Shown in pieces: positions 1 through 7,937 of a stretch of DNA of 8,884 nucleotides; position 1 is the first letter of the stretch; each line of letters starts with the position of its first letter. The notes under the pieces were generated by a model. It made no database searches. It was not told the origin of the DNA and saw nothing but the letters and a program-made list of their open reading frames with translations. Where the stretch lies: the NCBI GenBank assembly GCA_937967535.1, contig CALCMV010000302.1, positions 1-8,884 of the forward strand, given 5' to 3'. The position numbers and the translations under genes are program-made. The DNA comes from an uncultured Saprospiraceae bacterium (GTDB lineage: Bacteria > Bacteroidota > Bacteroidia > Chitinophagales > Saprospiraceae).

Positions 1-66
1 TTAATTTAAATTATTATTTTTACGACAACTTAAATAATTTCATATAACACTAAAATCAAAATAACT

Positions 67-960
67 ATGAAATCCTATTCTCATTGGAGTATCTACACCC
101 TTTTCTTTATTCTATCATTTTCTACTATTTCTATTGCTCAACCCATTAATAAACTGATTGATAATGTAGCACTACCGGATGCTAATGCAATAAGCCTTGG
201 GAAATATACCGATGTGCCTGTCAGCTATTATACAGGTGTGCCGAATATTTCCATACCTATCGCTACTGTGGAGCAGGGAAGTCTGCAATTGCCCATTTCA
301 TTGAGCTATCATGCAGGAGGTGTCAGGGTTTCTGAAGTCGCTTCATGGGTAGGCTTAGGGTGGTCGTTGAATGCCGGTGGAGTAATCACTCGTACCGTAC
401 TGGGTAAACCTGATGAAGGTGACCAAGTAGCACAAGGTTACTGGAATGAAGCAAGCTCTCTTGCTGCTGTTAATGAAGAAGATAACTTTCAGTATTATCC
501 TACCCTGGGGAATGGTTCTTGTGTCGGTGTTGTTTGTGATGCCGCAGCAGGAAGAGTTGATTCCGAACCTGATATTTTTTCGTTTAACTTTAGTGGCTAT
601 TCCGGGAAATTTTGGATAAAACCAAATGATGAGTTCGGTGCGCCCGGTGAGGTCGTTCTAATTCCTAAACAAGATTTAAAAGTAGAGCGACTAACAGGTA
701 ATCAAGGTTCTTATTATGGCGATTATCATTTTCGTATTACTACACCTGATGGAACAAAATATGTTTTTGGATATGTGGATGGGACTAACCCTGCCACTGC
801 TTTACATCTTCCTCATACTGGAAATTCACCACAGCCTCCTTATGCCACAAGCTGGTATCTTAGAAAAATAGAATCTGCGGATGCAGAACATTCTATTACA
901 CTCTCATATGTGGAAGAGGGCTACTCTTATCGAATTCTCGCGGGGCGAACCCATACCTAG
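67..960 (+). CDS. Exported RHS/YD-repeat protein, N-terminal fragment (frameshifted from the next gene)
   Basis: This is the head of a Bacteroidota-type giant RHS-repeat protein. Residues 1-25 form a Sec signal peptide: a short basic start, a hydrophobic stretch around YTLFFILSF, and an end in SIAQ before PINK. Residues 75-109 carry the family head block (LPISLSYHAGG, then GLGWSLNAGG and VITR), which resembles the N-terminal domain of SpvB/TcdB-type proteins. Residues 165-183 (DSEPDIFSFNFSGYSGKFW), 224-235 (TTPDGTKYVFG) and 261-281 (TSWYLRKIESADAEHSITL) continue the beta-rich shell. The frame stops at TAG 958-960. The next 17 codons in frame 3 (from GCT 960-962) already read as normal protein into the following gene, so this is almost certainly one gene broken by a one-base shift and not two genes. 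The start is the ATG at 67, chosen because it directly precedes the signal peptide. The leader is AT-rich with no Shine-Dalgarno sequence, which is normal for this phylum. Confidence 0.9.
   Translation: MKSYSHWSIYTLFFILSFSTISIAQPINKLIDNVALPDANAISLGKYTDVPVSYYTGVPNISIPIATVEQGSLQLPISLSYHAGGVRVSEVASWVGLGWSLNAGGVITRTVLGKPDEGDQVAQGYWNEASSLAAVNEEDNFQYYPTLGNGSCVGVVCDAAAGRVDSEPDIFSFNFSGYSGKFWIKPNDEFGAPGEVVLIPKQDLKVERLTGNQGSYYGDYHFRITTPDGTKYVFGYVDGTNPATALHLPHTGNSPQPPYATSWYLRKIESADAEHSITLSYVEEGYSYRILAGRTHT
918..957 (+). other. Frameshift junction between the two RHS fragments
   Basis: Frame 1 carries the head of the RHS protein to the TAG at 958-960. Frame 3 carries the body. Frame 3 is closed by a TAG at 861-863, so the switch must lie between 864 and 957. 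Frame 1 still reads as good protein (YVEEGYSY) up to about 930, and frame 3 reads well from about 945 (ANPYLALSTNEIFPN), which narrows the switch to the right part of that interval. The change corresponds to one missing base. The best candidate is the G run in gcggggcgaaccc (GGGG at 942-945, then CCC at 950-952). Restoring one G gives ...ILAG-ANPYLALST... and a protein of about 2218 residues. The cause could be a homopolymer sequencing error, a real disabling mutation, a slip-prone phase switch, or ribosomal slippage on GGG. Confidence 0.8.
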
Positions 961-1010
961 CTTTAAGCACTAATGAAATCTTTCCTAATGCTCCACAACT
1001 TGACAATACG

Positions 1011-4000
1011 ATGGATATTTGGACAGTTCGTTTAGCAAGTATTACGAATAGCTCTAATACTCAAGCTGTCACTTTTAATGCTAATACACTCCGAGACGAT
1101 TTAGAAAACTATACCGAGACCTCCTGGGGTGGGCTCTTCTCTGCATCAGGGGCATATCGTTTGGACAATATAGAGTATACACAAGGAACTTACTGTAAGC
1201 AATTTAATTTAAGCTATGATTATTTTATAGATGATAGTGCAGATATGACAACTATTGATAGTAAAGACAAACGCCTTCGTTTGTTACAATGTCAAGAACA
1301 ATCTTGTTTAGGAACGATAACTATTCCTCCTCATACTTTCGACTATCATGGCAAAGCGGGGGAGAACGATTTTCTTCCTAACCGTATGTCCAGAGCAACA
1401 GACCATTGGGGTTTTTATAATGGACAACATCAAAACGATAAAGGTCCTAATACACTAAGCATCCCTGCCATTGAAGAGGTATTTATTGATGAAAATGGTG
1501 TAGCTAGAGCCATCCAATACAATAATGAGTACATTTTACCAACGGAGAGAATTGACAAAGAAAGTCGGGAATTGGAAATGACCTATGGAACGCTCAAACG
1601 AATTACTTACCCGACAGGAGGAATGCACGAATATGAATATGAAGCAAATGAATATTATGGTTCTTATGAACAACTTAATGGAATAGTCATTGACTTAGAT
1701 AAGCCTTGTATTGTATCAAGTAGCTCGTATGCATTTTATGAGTTCCCAACAGGGAAAAATATAAGCAACTATGATTATGTACTAACGGTTTCTGTACCTA
1801 ATACCGGAGGCACTTGTGCGGGTACAGATTTAGAATTTACGATCAATGTTAGAGATGCCAGTGACCTTCTTGGCACCCCATACGCTACATATAATTCTAT
1901 TTTTTCGACAGAAAATTATACCCATTCTGGTACACTTGATGAATTATTTAACCCCGCTAATATTCCTACAGGAGTGGAATTGGCTTTTGAGTTAGTAGGA
2001 CAAGAAGCAGATGTAAAGCTTGAGGTAATAGCACCAAACACCACGGTAACAGACAATCGAAAAGTAGGGGGACTTAGAATTGCTCAAACGACTGTAAAGC
2101 CCAATAATTCGCATGGTGCAGATATTGTTAAAACGTATGAGTATCTAGATAAAAACAATAATAGTCAATCATCAGGTGTCTTATACGATGAACCTAAGTA
2201 TTGGTATGCGACTCCTACTGTTATGCTCAATACAAACGGTGCGCCAAGCGATATTCCGAAGATTTTCTTTGAAAATAGCCGTGTAGCCTTGAGTTCCTTT
2301 AATGGTCATCATATAGGCTATGGGCATGTCAGAGAGATTCATCAGGGGGGTAATGGTTCAAAATCTTTTGAATTTTTTACCGAGGAAGCCTCGACTACTA
2401 ATCCTTTTGATTTTTATCCGCAAGCTCCTTTACAGTTTAATGCCGAAGCCGGAAATATAGATATAGCCACTATTGCAAAAGAGGATGGTGTGATTTTGAA
2501 AAGCACCAATAATAGTGTGTATCAGGATGCGTACGAAACGAGTGAAGAAACAATGTTTAAAGCAGTCAAAATCCGCTTTGAGACAAATGGGGTATCACAG
2601 GGTATTCCTGGTTTTTATGATTCGTTTTGGACTAGTCACTATTATAATCGCACTCGTTTCTATCGCCTTGCATCGGTAACAGAAATACTAGACGGCGTCA
2701 CTACAACAACTAATTATGAATATGGCAATACAGCTTATGAAGCTCCCACTGCTACCGAATATGTCAATAGCGATAGCAAAACCTATAGAACTGAACTGAC
2801 TTACTCTCGTGACATAAGTGGAGACGCTGTTATGGATGATTTAGTAGATCGCAATATGATTGCCTCTCCTATCAAGACAGAGCAATTTGTAGATGGTGTT
2901 CAAGTCAATGGTTCACGAATAGATTATGACTTTTTTAATGGTTTTCCCCGTCCCGACGAATACTACGAATATCGTGTTACATGGGATGCTTCAGGAAATA
3001 GAATAGACAATGGCTGGGAACTGGAAACCACCATAAGTGCCTACCAAGAAGGCTTTCCATCAGAGATACAAATGGATGGTTGGCAACCCGAATACTATAC
3101 TTGGCAGGATGGTTTATTGCAACAACGAAACTATGAAAACTTTACATGGGATTATACCTATCATCCCAGCAGTCGTTTGTTATCTAAATTTACGGATATT
3201 GACGGGCAGGAAATAGACTATACCTATGACGCACTTATACGACCTGACCAAATAACTGCCCGCTCCGGTAATGTAGTCACTGACCTTGATTATTTTTATC
3301 AAGATGGAGTGACTATTGAAAATCGAATTGAGAAAACCGTCACCTATGGAAGTGTTGCAGGAAGCGACTTAGATATGACGGAGACTATTCAATACATGGA
3401 TGGTATAGGTCGTCCAATTCAAGTCATTGAAAAAGAACACTATATTAATGCCGGCGGAAATAGCTTTGATGTAGCTTCAAGCATAGAGTATGACAATCAG
3501 GGGCGAGCGTATCGACAATACGAGCCATATAATACCACAAATAACACAGGAGCATATAGCAGTACTTATACCAACCAACCATTTACAACAGCCACTTACG
3601 AACCCTCTCCCCTTAATCGTACAGCATCTACTACCCCCCCTAATTGGCATGCAACCACCTATGCTTATGATCGAAACACCTCTGCTATTGGTAATTGGAC
3701 TATAGGAGTTAATTATAATCCAAACGAATTATATTGTGCTACTACAACTGACCCTAATGGCAATAAAACAATCGCTTACACCGATAAAAAAGGACGTACA
3801 GTATTGAGTCAAAGAAGTGATAATAGTGGTACTCAAACAATAAAAACATATCAGACTTTTGATGATAAAGGTCGTCCCAAATATACCTATCCTCCTAATA
3901 CAAACGCACTAACTCCAAATCTTATATTTTCCTATCTCTATGATGATGAAGATAATCTCATTGAAAAGAAAGTACCTGATGCAGCAGCTACCAAATATGT

Positions 4001-6722
4001 ATATGATGAACGGAATTTACAAGTAGGCATGCAAAATGGTATTTTACAAGCAAATAACCAATGGTATGTCACCCAAAATGATAATTATGGTCGTGAGATA
4101 GAGTCAGGTTATTATAATAGTGCGACAGCTCCCAATCCACTTAGTTTAACTATTTCATCCTTACTCAAAAAGAATTACTACGATACTTACGGAGGCGCAA
4201 CAGCCCTTATCAACAAAGGTAAACTACTTCGTTCTGAGGTAAAACTATTGGATGATAACGGTGTAAATAATACGTGGATAAATACCGAATTTACTTATGA
4301 CCAAGATGGACGACTAATTCAGTCTAATGGTAATTCTCATATTAATCCCACATTAGGGGCAGAAGCACATATTTACACTTATGACTATGCCGATAATATT
4401 ATAGCCGATAACAGAGTACATACGCCTAATAATATCCAGTATTTCGATATGGATTTGTTGAATACTTACGACCACGAAGGGCGAATGAAAACAATGGATT
4501 TCTCCCCGATGGGTGCAGAATTAGGTATTTCCAAACTGAACTATACGCCAAAAGACCTTGTCAAGACGCGCTATATTGGTCAAATTGGTGGAACAACAAA
4601 TTACCTTCAAAAAGTAGATTATGCCTATAATGCTCAACGATGGCTTGTTGATATTAATGATGTTGATTATTATCCGGGAGGTTCTCCATGTAGAGGCAGT
4701 GAAAATTCTGCTGAACCTACTACTCTAAAATCAAGCAGTTCAAGTGCAGATTTATTTAGAATGAGCATAGATTATGATAATATAGATGGTGGTTTTGGTT
4801 TTGCTGCCCAGATGAATGGTAATATTTCCCAAGTGACATGGAAAGTAGGCAATGAACAACACCGTACCTATGGTTATGATTATGACTATTTAGATAGAAT
4901 TAAAGTAGCGGATTTTGGACGATATGCATGTCTATCCTCTGACCCGCTAAATCCAACCAATACATATAGTAGTACTTATTCGTATGATGATAGGGGAAAT
5001 ATTACACAGCTTGATAGACAAGGACAGGCTCTTGTCGGTGGAGTTTATGAAACAGGCTTGATAGATGATTTAGCGTATGAGTACTATCCCGGCTCCAATC
5101 AAATAAAACACGTTACTGATGCATCCAACGATTGTATTTTAAATAAATATATCAATCAAAATATTTCAGGAACTGAGTTACACAGTGCTATACAGTCCGT
5201 ACAAGGCGATAACACCATTTCCACAGGTGCAAATGTAACCTATCAGGCAGAACAACGTGTCAGAATGGATATAGGTTTTAAGGTTCAGTTAGGTGCAGAG
5301 TTTACAGGACAAATCGCCCCTTGTGACACAGGCAATAACAGCACCACAGCCGACGTTTTAAGTCAGGAAGGCTTCCAAGAGAATAGTAATTTGCCTTATA
5401 CTTATGATAGTAGTGGCAATATGACCTATGACCCTAATAAAGACCTTAACATAGAGTACAACCATTTTTCATTGCCTTTCCGAATTACTTCAAGTGATGG
5501 TTTAAAGGAAATTAAAATCCAATATGACGCTAATGGTGCAAAATTATCTAAAGAAGTTATTTCTGAAGGAAATACACTTTATAAGCAAGATTATGTAAAT
5601 GGTGTAGAGTATCGAGATAATACCATAGAAGCAGTATATCACTCCGAAGGTAGAATAGTCAATTCGGGGTCTAATGCTAATCCTACATGGGAATATCAAT
5701 TTCACTTAAAAGATTACTTAGTGAATAATCGTATTGTATTCCGTGATAATGGTTCGGGGCAAGCAGAATTACTAGACCATACAGATTATTATGCCTTCGG
5801 AATGTCTCATGCAGGAAATTTCCCTAAGAATACGACTAATAAGTATCAGTTTGGTGGTAAAGAGTTTAACAGTGATTTTGATTGGAACGCCCTTGACTTT
5901 GGTGCTCGGTGGTATGATGCTACTTTAGGAAGATGGAACGTTGTTGACCCCCTCTCAAGTGACTTCGCCCCTTGGTCACCATACAGCTATACGTTTGATA
6001 ATCCTATAAGATTTATAGACCCTGATGGAAAGGCTCCGTTTGACAATTACTACCGCAATGCGGCAGGAGACATAGTAATGATTGAACGTACTGGTGATAC
6101 TGTAGATAATTTTTATACTGTTTCAGATAATTCTGATGGTCAGTCCACTGTAACTTTCGATGTGAGTAGGAATAGAAATCAAAATGGTTGGAATAGATTA
6201 ACTGATAGTCAGAAAAATTACGTTGTCAACAAAGTCGATAGATCTGGGGATAATAACCAAAGGAGATCCGGAACAACTCAAGGTTCGGCATCAAGTTGCT
6301 CTGAATGTGTCAATGGAGATGCTGTAACTAACGGACAAACAAATGCCTTGGTAAGACAAGGGGAAATCCAAAGTAATACAGATCAAGCTGGTACAAATGT
6401 TTCATCAAACCCTGCCCGACCTGGTGTGCTCGGTTTCTATGGTAATAGAAACGGTGGAGTTACTACAGTAACAAATGCCAGCCCACAAGACCCAGGGCGA
6501 ACTACTGGTGCTGCAAATACACTCGCTCCTCAAGGTTCTGACACACCTCCTACACCTACACCAGGTACAAGTGCCCCCTTACCTGATGGCATCCTTCCTC
6601 CTAATCAGTCTGTTAACATACTTGGAAAAACAGTACAAACTACCGACAGTAATGGTAATAATCTTTTAGGTGATACATCAAAACAAGGTAAAGGGGATTA
6701 TAACAGGGATTGGGATTACTAA
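1011..6722 (+). CDS. Giant RHS/YD-repeat protein, main body with DUF6443-type block and RHS core
   Basis: This is the body of the RHS protein, and the ATG at 1011 is simply the first start in this frame. Coding sequence really continues from about 945, and no separate signal peptide follows this ATG. Landmarks in order (fragment numbering; add about 315 for the rejoined protein) are: DHWGFYNG at 131-138, YGTLKRITYPTGG at 192-204, VGGLRI at 352-357, a DUF6443-type block at about 785-950 (QYMDGIGRPIQVIE, then SIEYDNQGRAYRQYEPY), many YD-type strand repeats (YDDEDNL, YDQDGRLI, YDDRGNIT, YDSSGNM), and the RHS-associated core at about 1592-1673 (DYYAFGM, KYQFGGKEF, LDFGARWYD, LGRWNVVDP, final DPDG). 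RHS shells usually wrap a C-terminal effector as a beta-cage. The DPxG end of the core is the usual boundary or self-cleavage site. The last 230 residues are variable, low in complexity and unrecognised. The family call is firm, but the biological role is not known. Confidence 0.93.
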   Translation: MDIWTVRLASITNSSNTQAVTFNANTLRDDLENYTETSWGGLFSASGAYRLDNIEYTQGTYCKQFNLSYDYFIDDSADMTTIDSKDKRLRLLQCQEQSCLGTITIPPHTFDYHGKAGENDFLPNRMSRATDHWGFYNGQHQNDKGPNTLSIPAIEEVFIDENGVARAIQYNNEYILPTERIDKESRELEMTYGTLKRITYPTGGMHEYEYEANEYYGSYEQLNGIVIDLDKPCIVSSSSYAFYEFPTGKNISNYDYVLTVSVPNTGGTCAGTDLEFTINVRDASDLLGTPYATYNSIFSTENYTHSGTLDELFNPANIPTGVELAFELVGQEADVKLEVIAPNTTVTDNRKVGGLRIAQTTVKPNNSHGADIVKTYEYLDKNNNSQSSGVLYDEPKYWYATPTVMLNTNGAPSDIPKIFFENSRVALSSFNGHHIGYGHVREIHQGGNGSKSFEFFTEEASTTNPFDFYPQAPLQFNAEAGNIDIATIAKEDGVILKSTNNSVYQDAYETSEETMFKAVKIRFETNGVSQGIPGFYDSFWTSHYYNRTRFYRLASVTEILDGVTTTTNYEYGNTAYEAPTATEYVNSDSKTYRTELTYSRDISGDAVMDDLVDRNMIASPIKTEQFVDGVQVNGSRIDYDFFNGFPRPDEYYEYRVTWDASGNRIDNGWELETTISAYQEGFPSEIQMDGWQPEYYTWQDGLLQQRNYENFTWDYTYHPSSRLLSKFTDIDGQEIDYTYDALIRPDQITARSGNVVTDLDYFYQDGVTIENRIEKTVTYGSVAGSDLDMTETIQYMDGIGRPIQVIEKEHYINAGGNSFDVASSIEYDNQGRAYRQYEPYNTTNNTGAYSSTYTNQPFTTATYEPSPLNRTASTTPPNWHATTYAYDRNTSAIGNWTIGVNYNPNELYCATTTDPNGNKTIAYTDKKGRTVLSQRSDNSGTQTIKTYQTFDDKGRPKYTYPPNTNALTPNLIFSYLYDDEDNLIEKKVPDAAATKYVYDERNLQVGMQNGILQANNQWYVTQNDNYGREIESGYYNSATAPNPLSLTISSLLKKNYYDTYGGATALINKGKLLRSEVKLLDDNGVNNTWINTEFTYDQDGRLIQSNGNSHINPTLGAEAHIYTYDYADNIIADNRVHTPNNIQYFDMDLLNTYDHEGRMKTMDFSPMGAELGISKLNYTPKDLVKTRYIGQIGGTTNYLQKVDYAYNAQRWLVDINDVDYYPGGSPCRGSENSAEPTTLKSSSSSADLFRMSIDYDNIDGGFGFAAQMNGNISQVTWKVGNEQHRTYGYDYDYLDRIKVADFGRYACLSSDPLNPTNTYSSTYSYDDRGNITQLDRQGQALVGGVYETGLIDDLAYEYYPGSNQIKHVTDASNDCILNKYINQNISGTELHSAIQSVQGDNTISTGANVTYQAEQRVRMDIGFKVQLGAEFTGQIAPCDTGNNSTTADVLSQEGFQENSNLPYTYDSSGNMTYDPNKDLNIEYNHFSLPFRITSSDGLKEIKIQYDANGAKLSKEVISEGNTLYKQDYVNGVEYRDNTIEAVYHSEGRIVNSGSNANPTWEYQFHLKDYLVNNRIVFRDNGSGQAELLDHTDYYAFGMSHAGNFPKNTTNKYQFGGKEFNSDFDWNALDFGARWYDATLGRWNVVDPLSSDFAPWSPYSYTFDNPIRFIDPDGKAPFDNYYRNAAGDIVMIERTGDTVDNFYTVSDNSDGQSTVTFDVSRNRNQNGWNRLTDSQKNYVVNKVDRSGDNNQRRSGTTQGSASSCSECVNGDAVTNGQTNALVRQGEIQSNTDQAGTNVSSNPARPGVLGFYGNRNGGVTTVTNASPQDPGRTTGAANTLAPQGSDTPPTPTPGTSAPLPDGILPPNQSVNILGKTVQTTDSNGNNLLGDTSKQGKGDYNRDWDY
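5133..5324 (+). other. Coathanger-like module inserted in the RHS shell
   Basis: Residues 1375-1438 of the body fragment interrupt the YD repeats just before the RHS core. The segment runs from Cys1375 (DCILNKYI) to Cys1438 (QIAPCD). Its central part (NTISTGANVTYQAEQ, then MDIGFKVQLGAEFTGQI) follows the pattern of the '3-coathanger stack' modules of Bacteroidota: ISSGANVTYKAGxxIxLxxGFxVxxGxxFxAxI. Those modules usually sit near the C-terminus of secreted or surface proteins, so an internal position inside an RHS shell is less usual. The two cysteines at its borders could form a disulfide in the periplasm or outside the cell. The match was made by eye, without a profile search. Confidence 0.6.
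6030..6719 (+). other. Variable C-terminal tail of the RHS protein (unrecognised)
   Basis: This tail is the 230 residues after the DPDG boundary. The first 45 or so (APFDNYYRNAAGDIVMIERT, ending near YTVSDNSDG) resemble the linker that often follows the RHS core in Bacteroidota. The remainder is rich in Asn, Gly, Thr, Ser and Gln. It contains one CSEC pair (residues 1763-1766), a Pro/Thr-rich stretch (PPTPTPGTSAPLPDG), and ends in an acidic aromatic peptide (GDYNRDWDY). No nuclease, deaminase, peptidase or transmembrane motif stands out. It could be a novel or decayed toxin, a disordered surface tail, or a secretion signal. There is no clear T9SS C-terminal domain. Confidence 0.6.
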
Positions 6723-6731
6723 AAAATAGTA

Positions 6732-6792
6732 GAATTGTCCTTTAATTGGAAAGATAATAAAATAGCTATTTATTTCAATTAGAGGACAATCC
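6732..6792 (+). terminator. Long imperfect inverted repeat after the RHS gene (possible terminator)
   Basis: The arms at 6732-6750 (gaattgtcctttaattgga) and 6774-6792 (ttcaattagaggacaatcc) pair over 19 positions. As RNA there are two G-U wobbles and one A-C mismatch, with a 23-base AT-rich loop containing the palindrome aatagctatt. The repeat starts 9 bases after the RHS stop codon and ends 16 bases before the next start. No T run follows on the plus strand. On the minus strand the A run at 6721-6726 would give a T run a few bases beyond the stem. It may be a terminator, an RNA-processing or stability stem that separates RHS expression from the small genes, or the remnant of a small palindromic element. 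Confidence 0.5.
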
Positions 6793-6808
6793 CGAAAATA
6801 AATATAAT

Positions 6809-7873
6809 ATGATGGTTTTTAATAATTTTATATATATTAGTTTAATTCTTACATTTTTTACTTGCAGCATGCTTCAAGCACAAAAGACATTAACACCGAT
6901 GTTGGTTGCAAATGAAAAGAAGATAATAACAGAGAATCGCGTAAAAACAGCGTATTTCTACAAAATTAACGCTAAACGAGATACAGTTGCTATGCATAAA
7001 GTAAACTACGATTTAGACGGAAATACACTTGATTCTACAAGATGGGAAAACGGAAATCTTGAAAAGCATTACTCGCTCAAATATGTAGGGGACACCTTGT
7101 TCAAAGAGGTCAATCTTTACGGCGAATCTACATGGGTTCATAATTCACAGAAGTATAAAAACATAATTAAAGAGAAAAATATGACGCTGCCTCCCAAAGA
7201 CACCTTCTCATTTACGGAAATAATGATAAATATTGATAGTATTATGGGATTCCAAAGTTACATTTATTATCGTGATAGCCTAATATTCAAAGAACGATTT
7301 TCGAGATACGAACTTGCTTCTGAAATAGGTTTTCAATATGCAGCAGTAGATGTAAATTACGATGGTAGCTATTCAATATTGGATGATTATAATATGATAC
7401 CGGACACAATTAATTCGGCTGTACATTATACGCACAGATTCAATAATGATAGTTTAGTTCTTGTGGAAGATAAGGTAAAGTATTATCGTTTTGGTCAAAA
7501 CTATATGATGTTTATATACAATGAAGGGTCGCAAGGTCTTTTGGGTGAGTTTCTGCATTTCTATGATAAAACAGGCATAGACAGTCACTTTTTTTTAGCT
7601 GAAAGACTATCATTCGATTATAAATATAATAAGACAGAGGATAAGCAAAAACTGCATCGCATTGAAGCAAGAAGAAGTGGAGAAATATTGAAATTTGATG
7701 AAAAAGAGAGAATTGTGTATTACTATGAACCCAATGTCAGGAACTTAAAATTATTAGATAATTATGAGTACAAAGTTAAATATAATAACAATTCTTTATT
7801 TGAAAAAGTTTCTGTCTATATAAACGGAGAAATAAGTCACGAATTCTCTTTTAAATATGAATATCATCAATAA
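6809..7873 (+). CDS. Exported orphan protein, beta-rich, function unknown
   Basis: I do not recognise this 354-residue protein. Residues 1-25 form a signal peptide (hydrophobic FIYISLILTFF, end in LQAQ before KTLTP). Cys19 in FFTCS does not sit in a good lipobox, so a soluble periplasmic or secreted protein is more likely than a lipoprotein. The mature part has many short alternating hydrophobic/aromatic strands separated by polar turns (VNYDLDGNTLDSTRWENGN, YSLKYVGDTLF, YEYKVKYNNNSL). They look like a loose YD- or MORN-type beta repeat, but no repeat family is certain. It lies 86 bases downstream of the RHS stop and 64 bases upstream of the YwqK-like gene, on the same strand, so it may belong to the same transcript. 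Two ATGs (6809 and 6812) are adjacent, and the first is used here. GC is low, near 31% in sampled lines. Position makes it a candidate partner or immunity protein for the RHS tail, which is inference only. Confidence 0.8.
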   Translation: MMVFNNFIYISLILTFFTCSMLQAQKTLTPMLVANEKKIITENRVKTAYFYKINAKRDTVAMHKVNYDLDGNTLDSTRWENGNLEKHYSLKYVGDTLFKEVNLYGESTWVHNSQKYKNIIKEKNMTLPPKDTFSFTEIMINIDSIMGFQSYIYYRDSLIFKERFSRYELASEIGFQYAAVDVNYDGSYSILDDYNMIPDTINSAVHYTHRFNNDSLVLVEDKVKYYRFGQNYMMFIYNEGSQGLLGEFLHFYDKTGIDSHFFLAERLSFDYKYNKTEDKQKLHRIEARRSGEILKFDEKERIVYYYEPNVRNLKLLDNYEYKVKYNNNSLFEKVSVYINGEISHEFSFKYEYHQ

Positions 7874-7937
7874 ACCGCAAGCCATTTTTTATCAGGACAA
7901 TCTACATTTAGTACGAGGCATAAACAAGTTTACACTT

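Noticed and set aside
1..66. Bacteroidota-type promoter or regulatory palindrome upstream of the RHS gene (TAATTTAAATTA at 2-13; taatttca at 35-42)
   Set aside because: The palindrome consists only of A and T in very AT-rich sequence. The -7-like box matches TAnnTTTG poorly and there is no TTG at the -33 distance within the window.
942..948. Canonical -1 programmed frameshift heptamer at the RHS break
   Set aside because: The bases (g ggg cga) do not form an X XXY YYZ slippery site, and I see no obvious downstream stimulatory stem. Only simple P-site slippage on GGG would be possible.
1011..1013. ATG at 1011 as the true start of a separate gene
   Set aside because: The frame is open and protein-like upstream of it (ALSTNEIFPNAPQLDNT), and no signal peptide follows. 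It is better explained as an internal Met of a frameshifted gene.
3490..3705. 71-codon open frame inside the RHS gene
   Set aside because: It lies wholly within the well-supported RHS frame (DUF6443-type region) and reads as Pro/Ile/Leu-rich sequence without domain features, as expected of an out-of-frame shadow.
6475..6669. 64-codon open frame in the region of the RHS tail
   Set aside because: It is a Leu/His/Pro-rich alternate reading of the P/T-rich tail, with no start signal or conserved pattern.
7857..7937. 27-residue N-terminal extension of the YwqK-like protein
   Set aside because: It overlaps the end of the preceding gene and would place the signal peptide internally. The ATG at 7938 gives a standard Sec signal.
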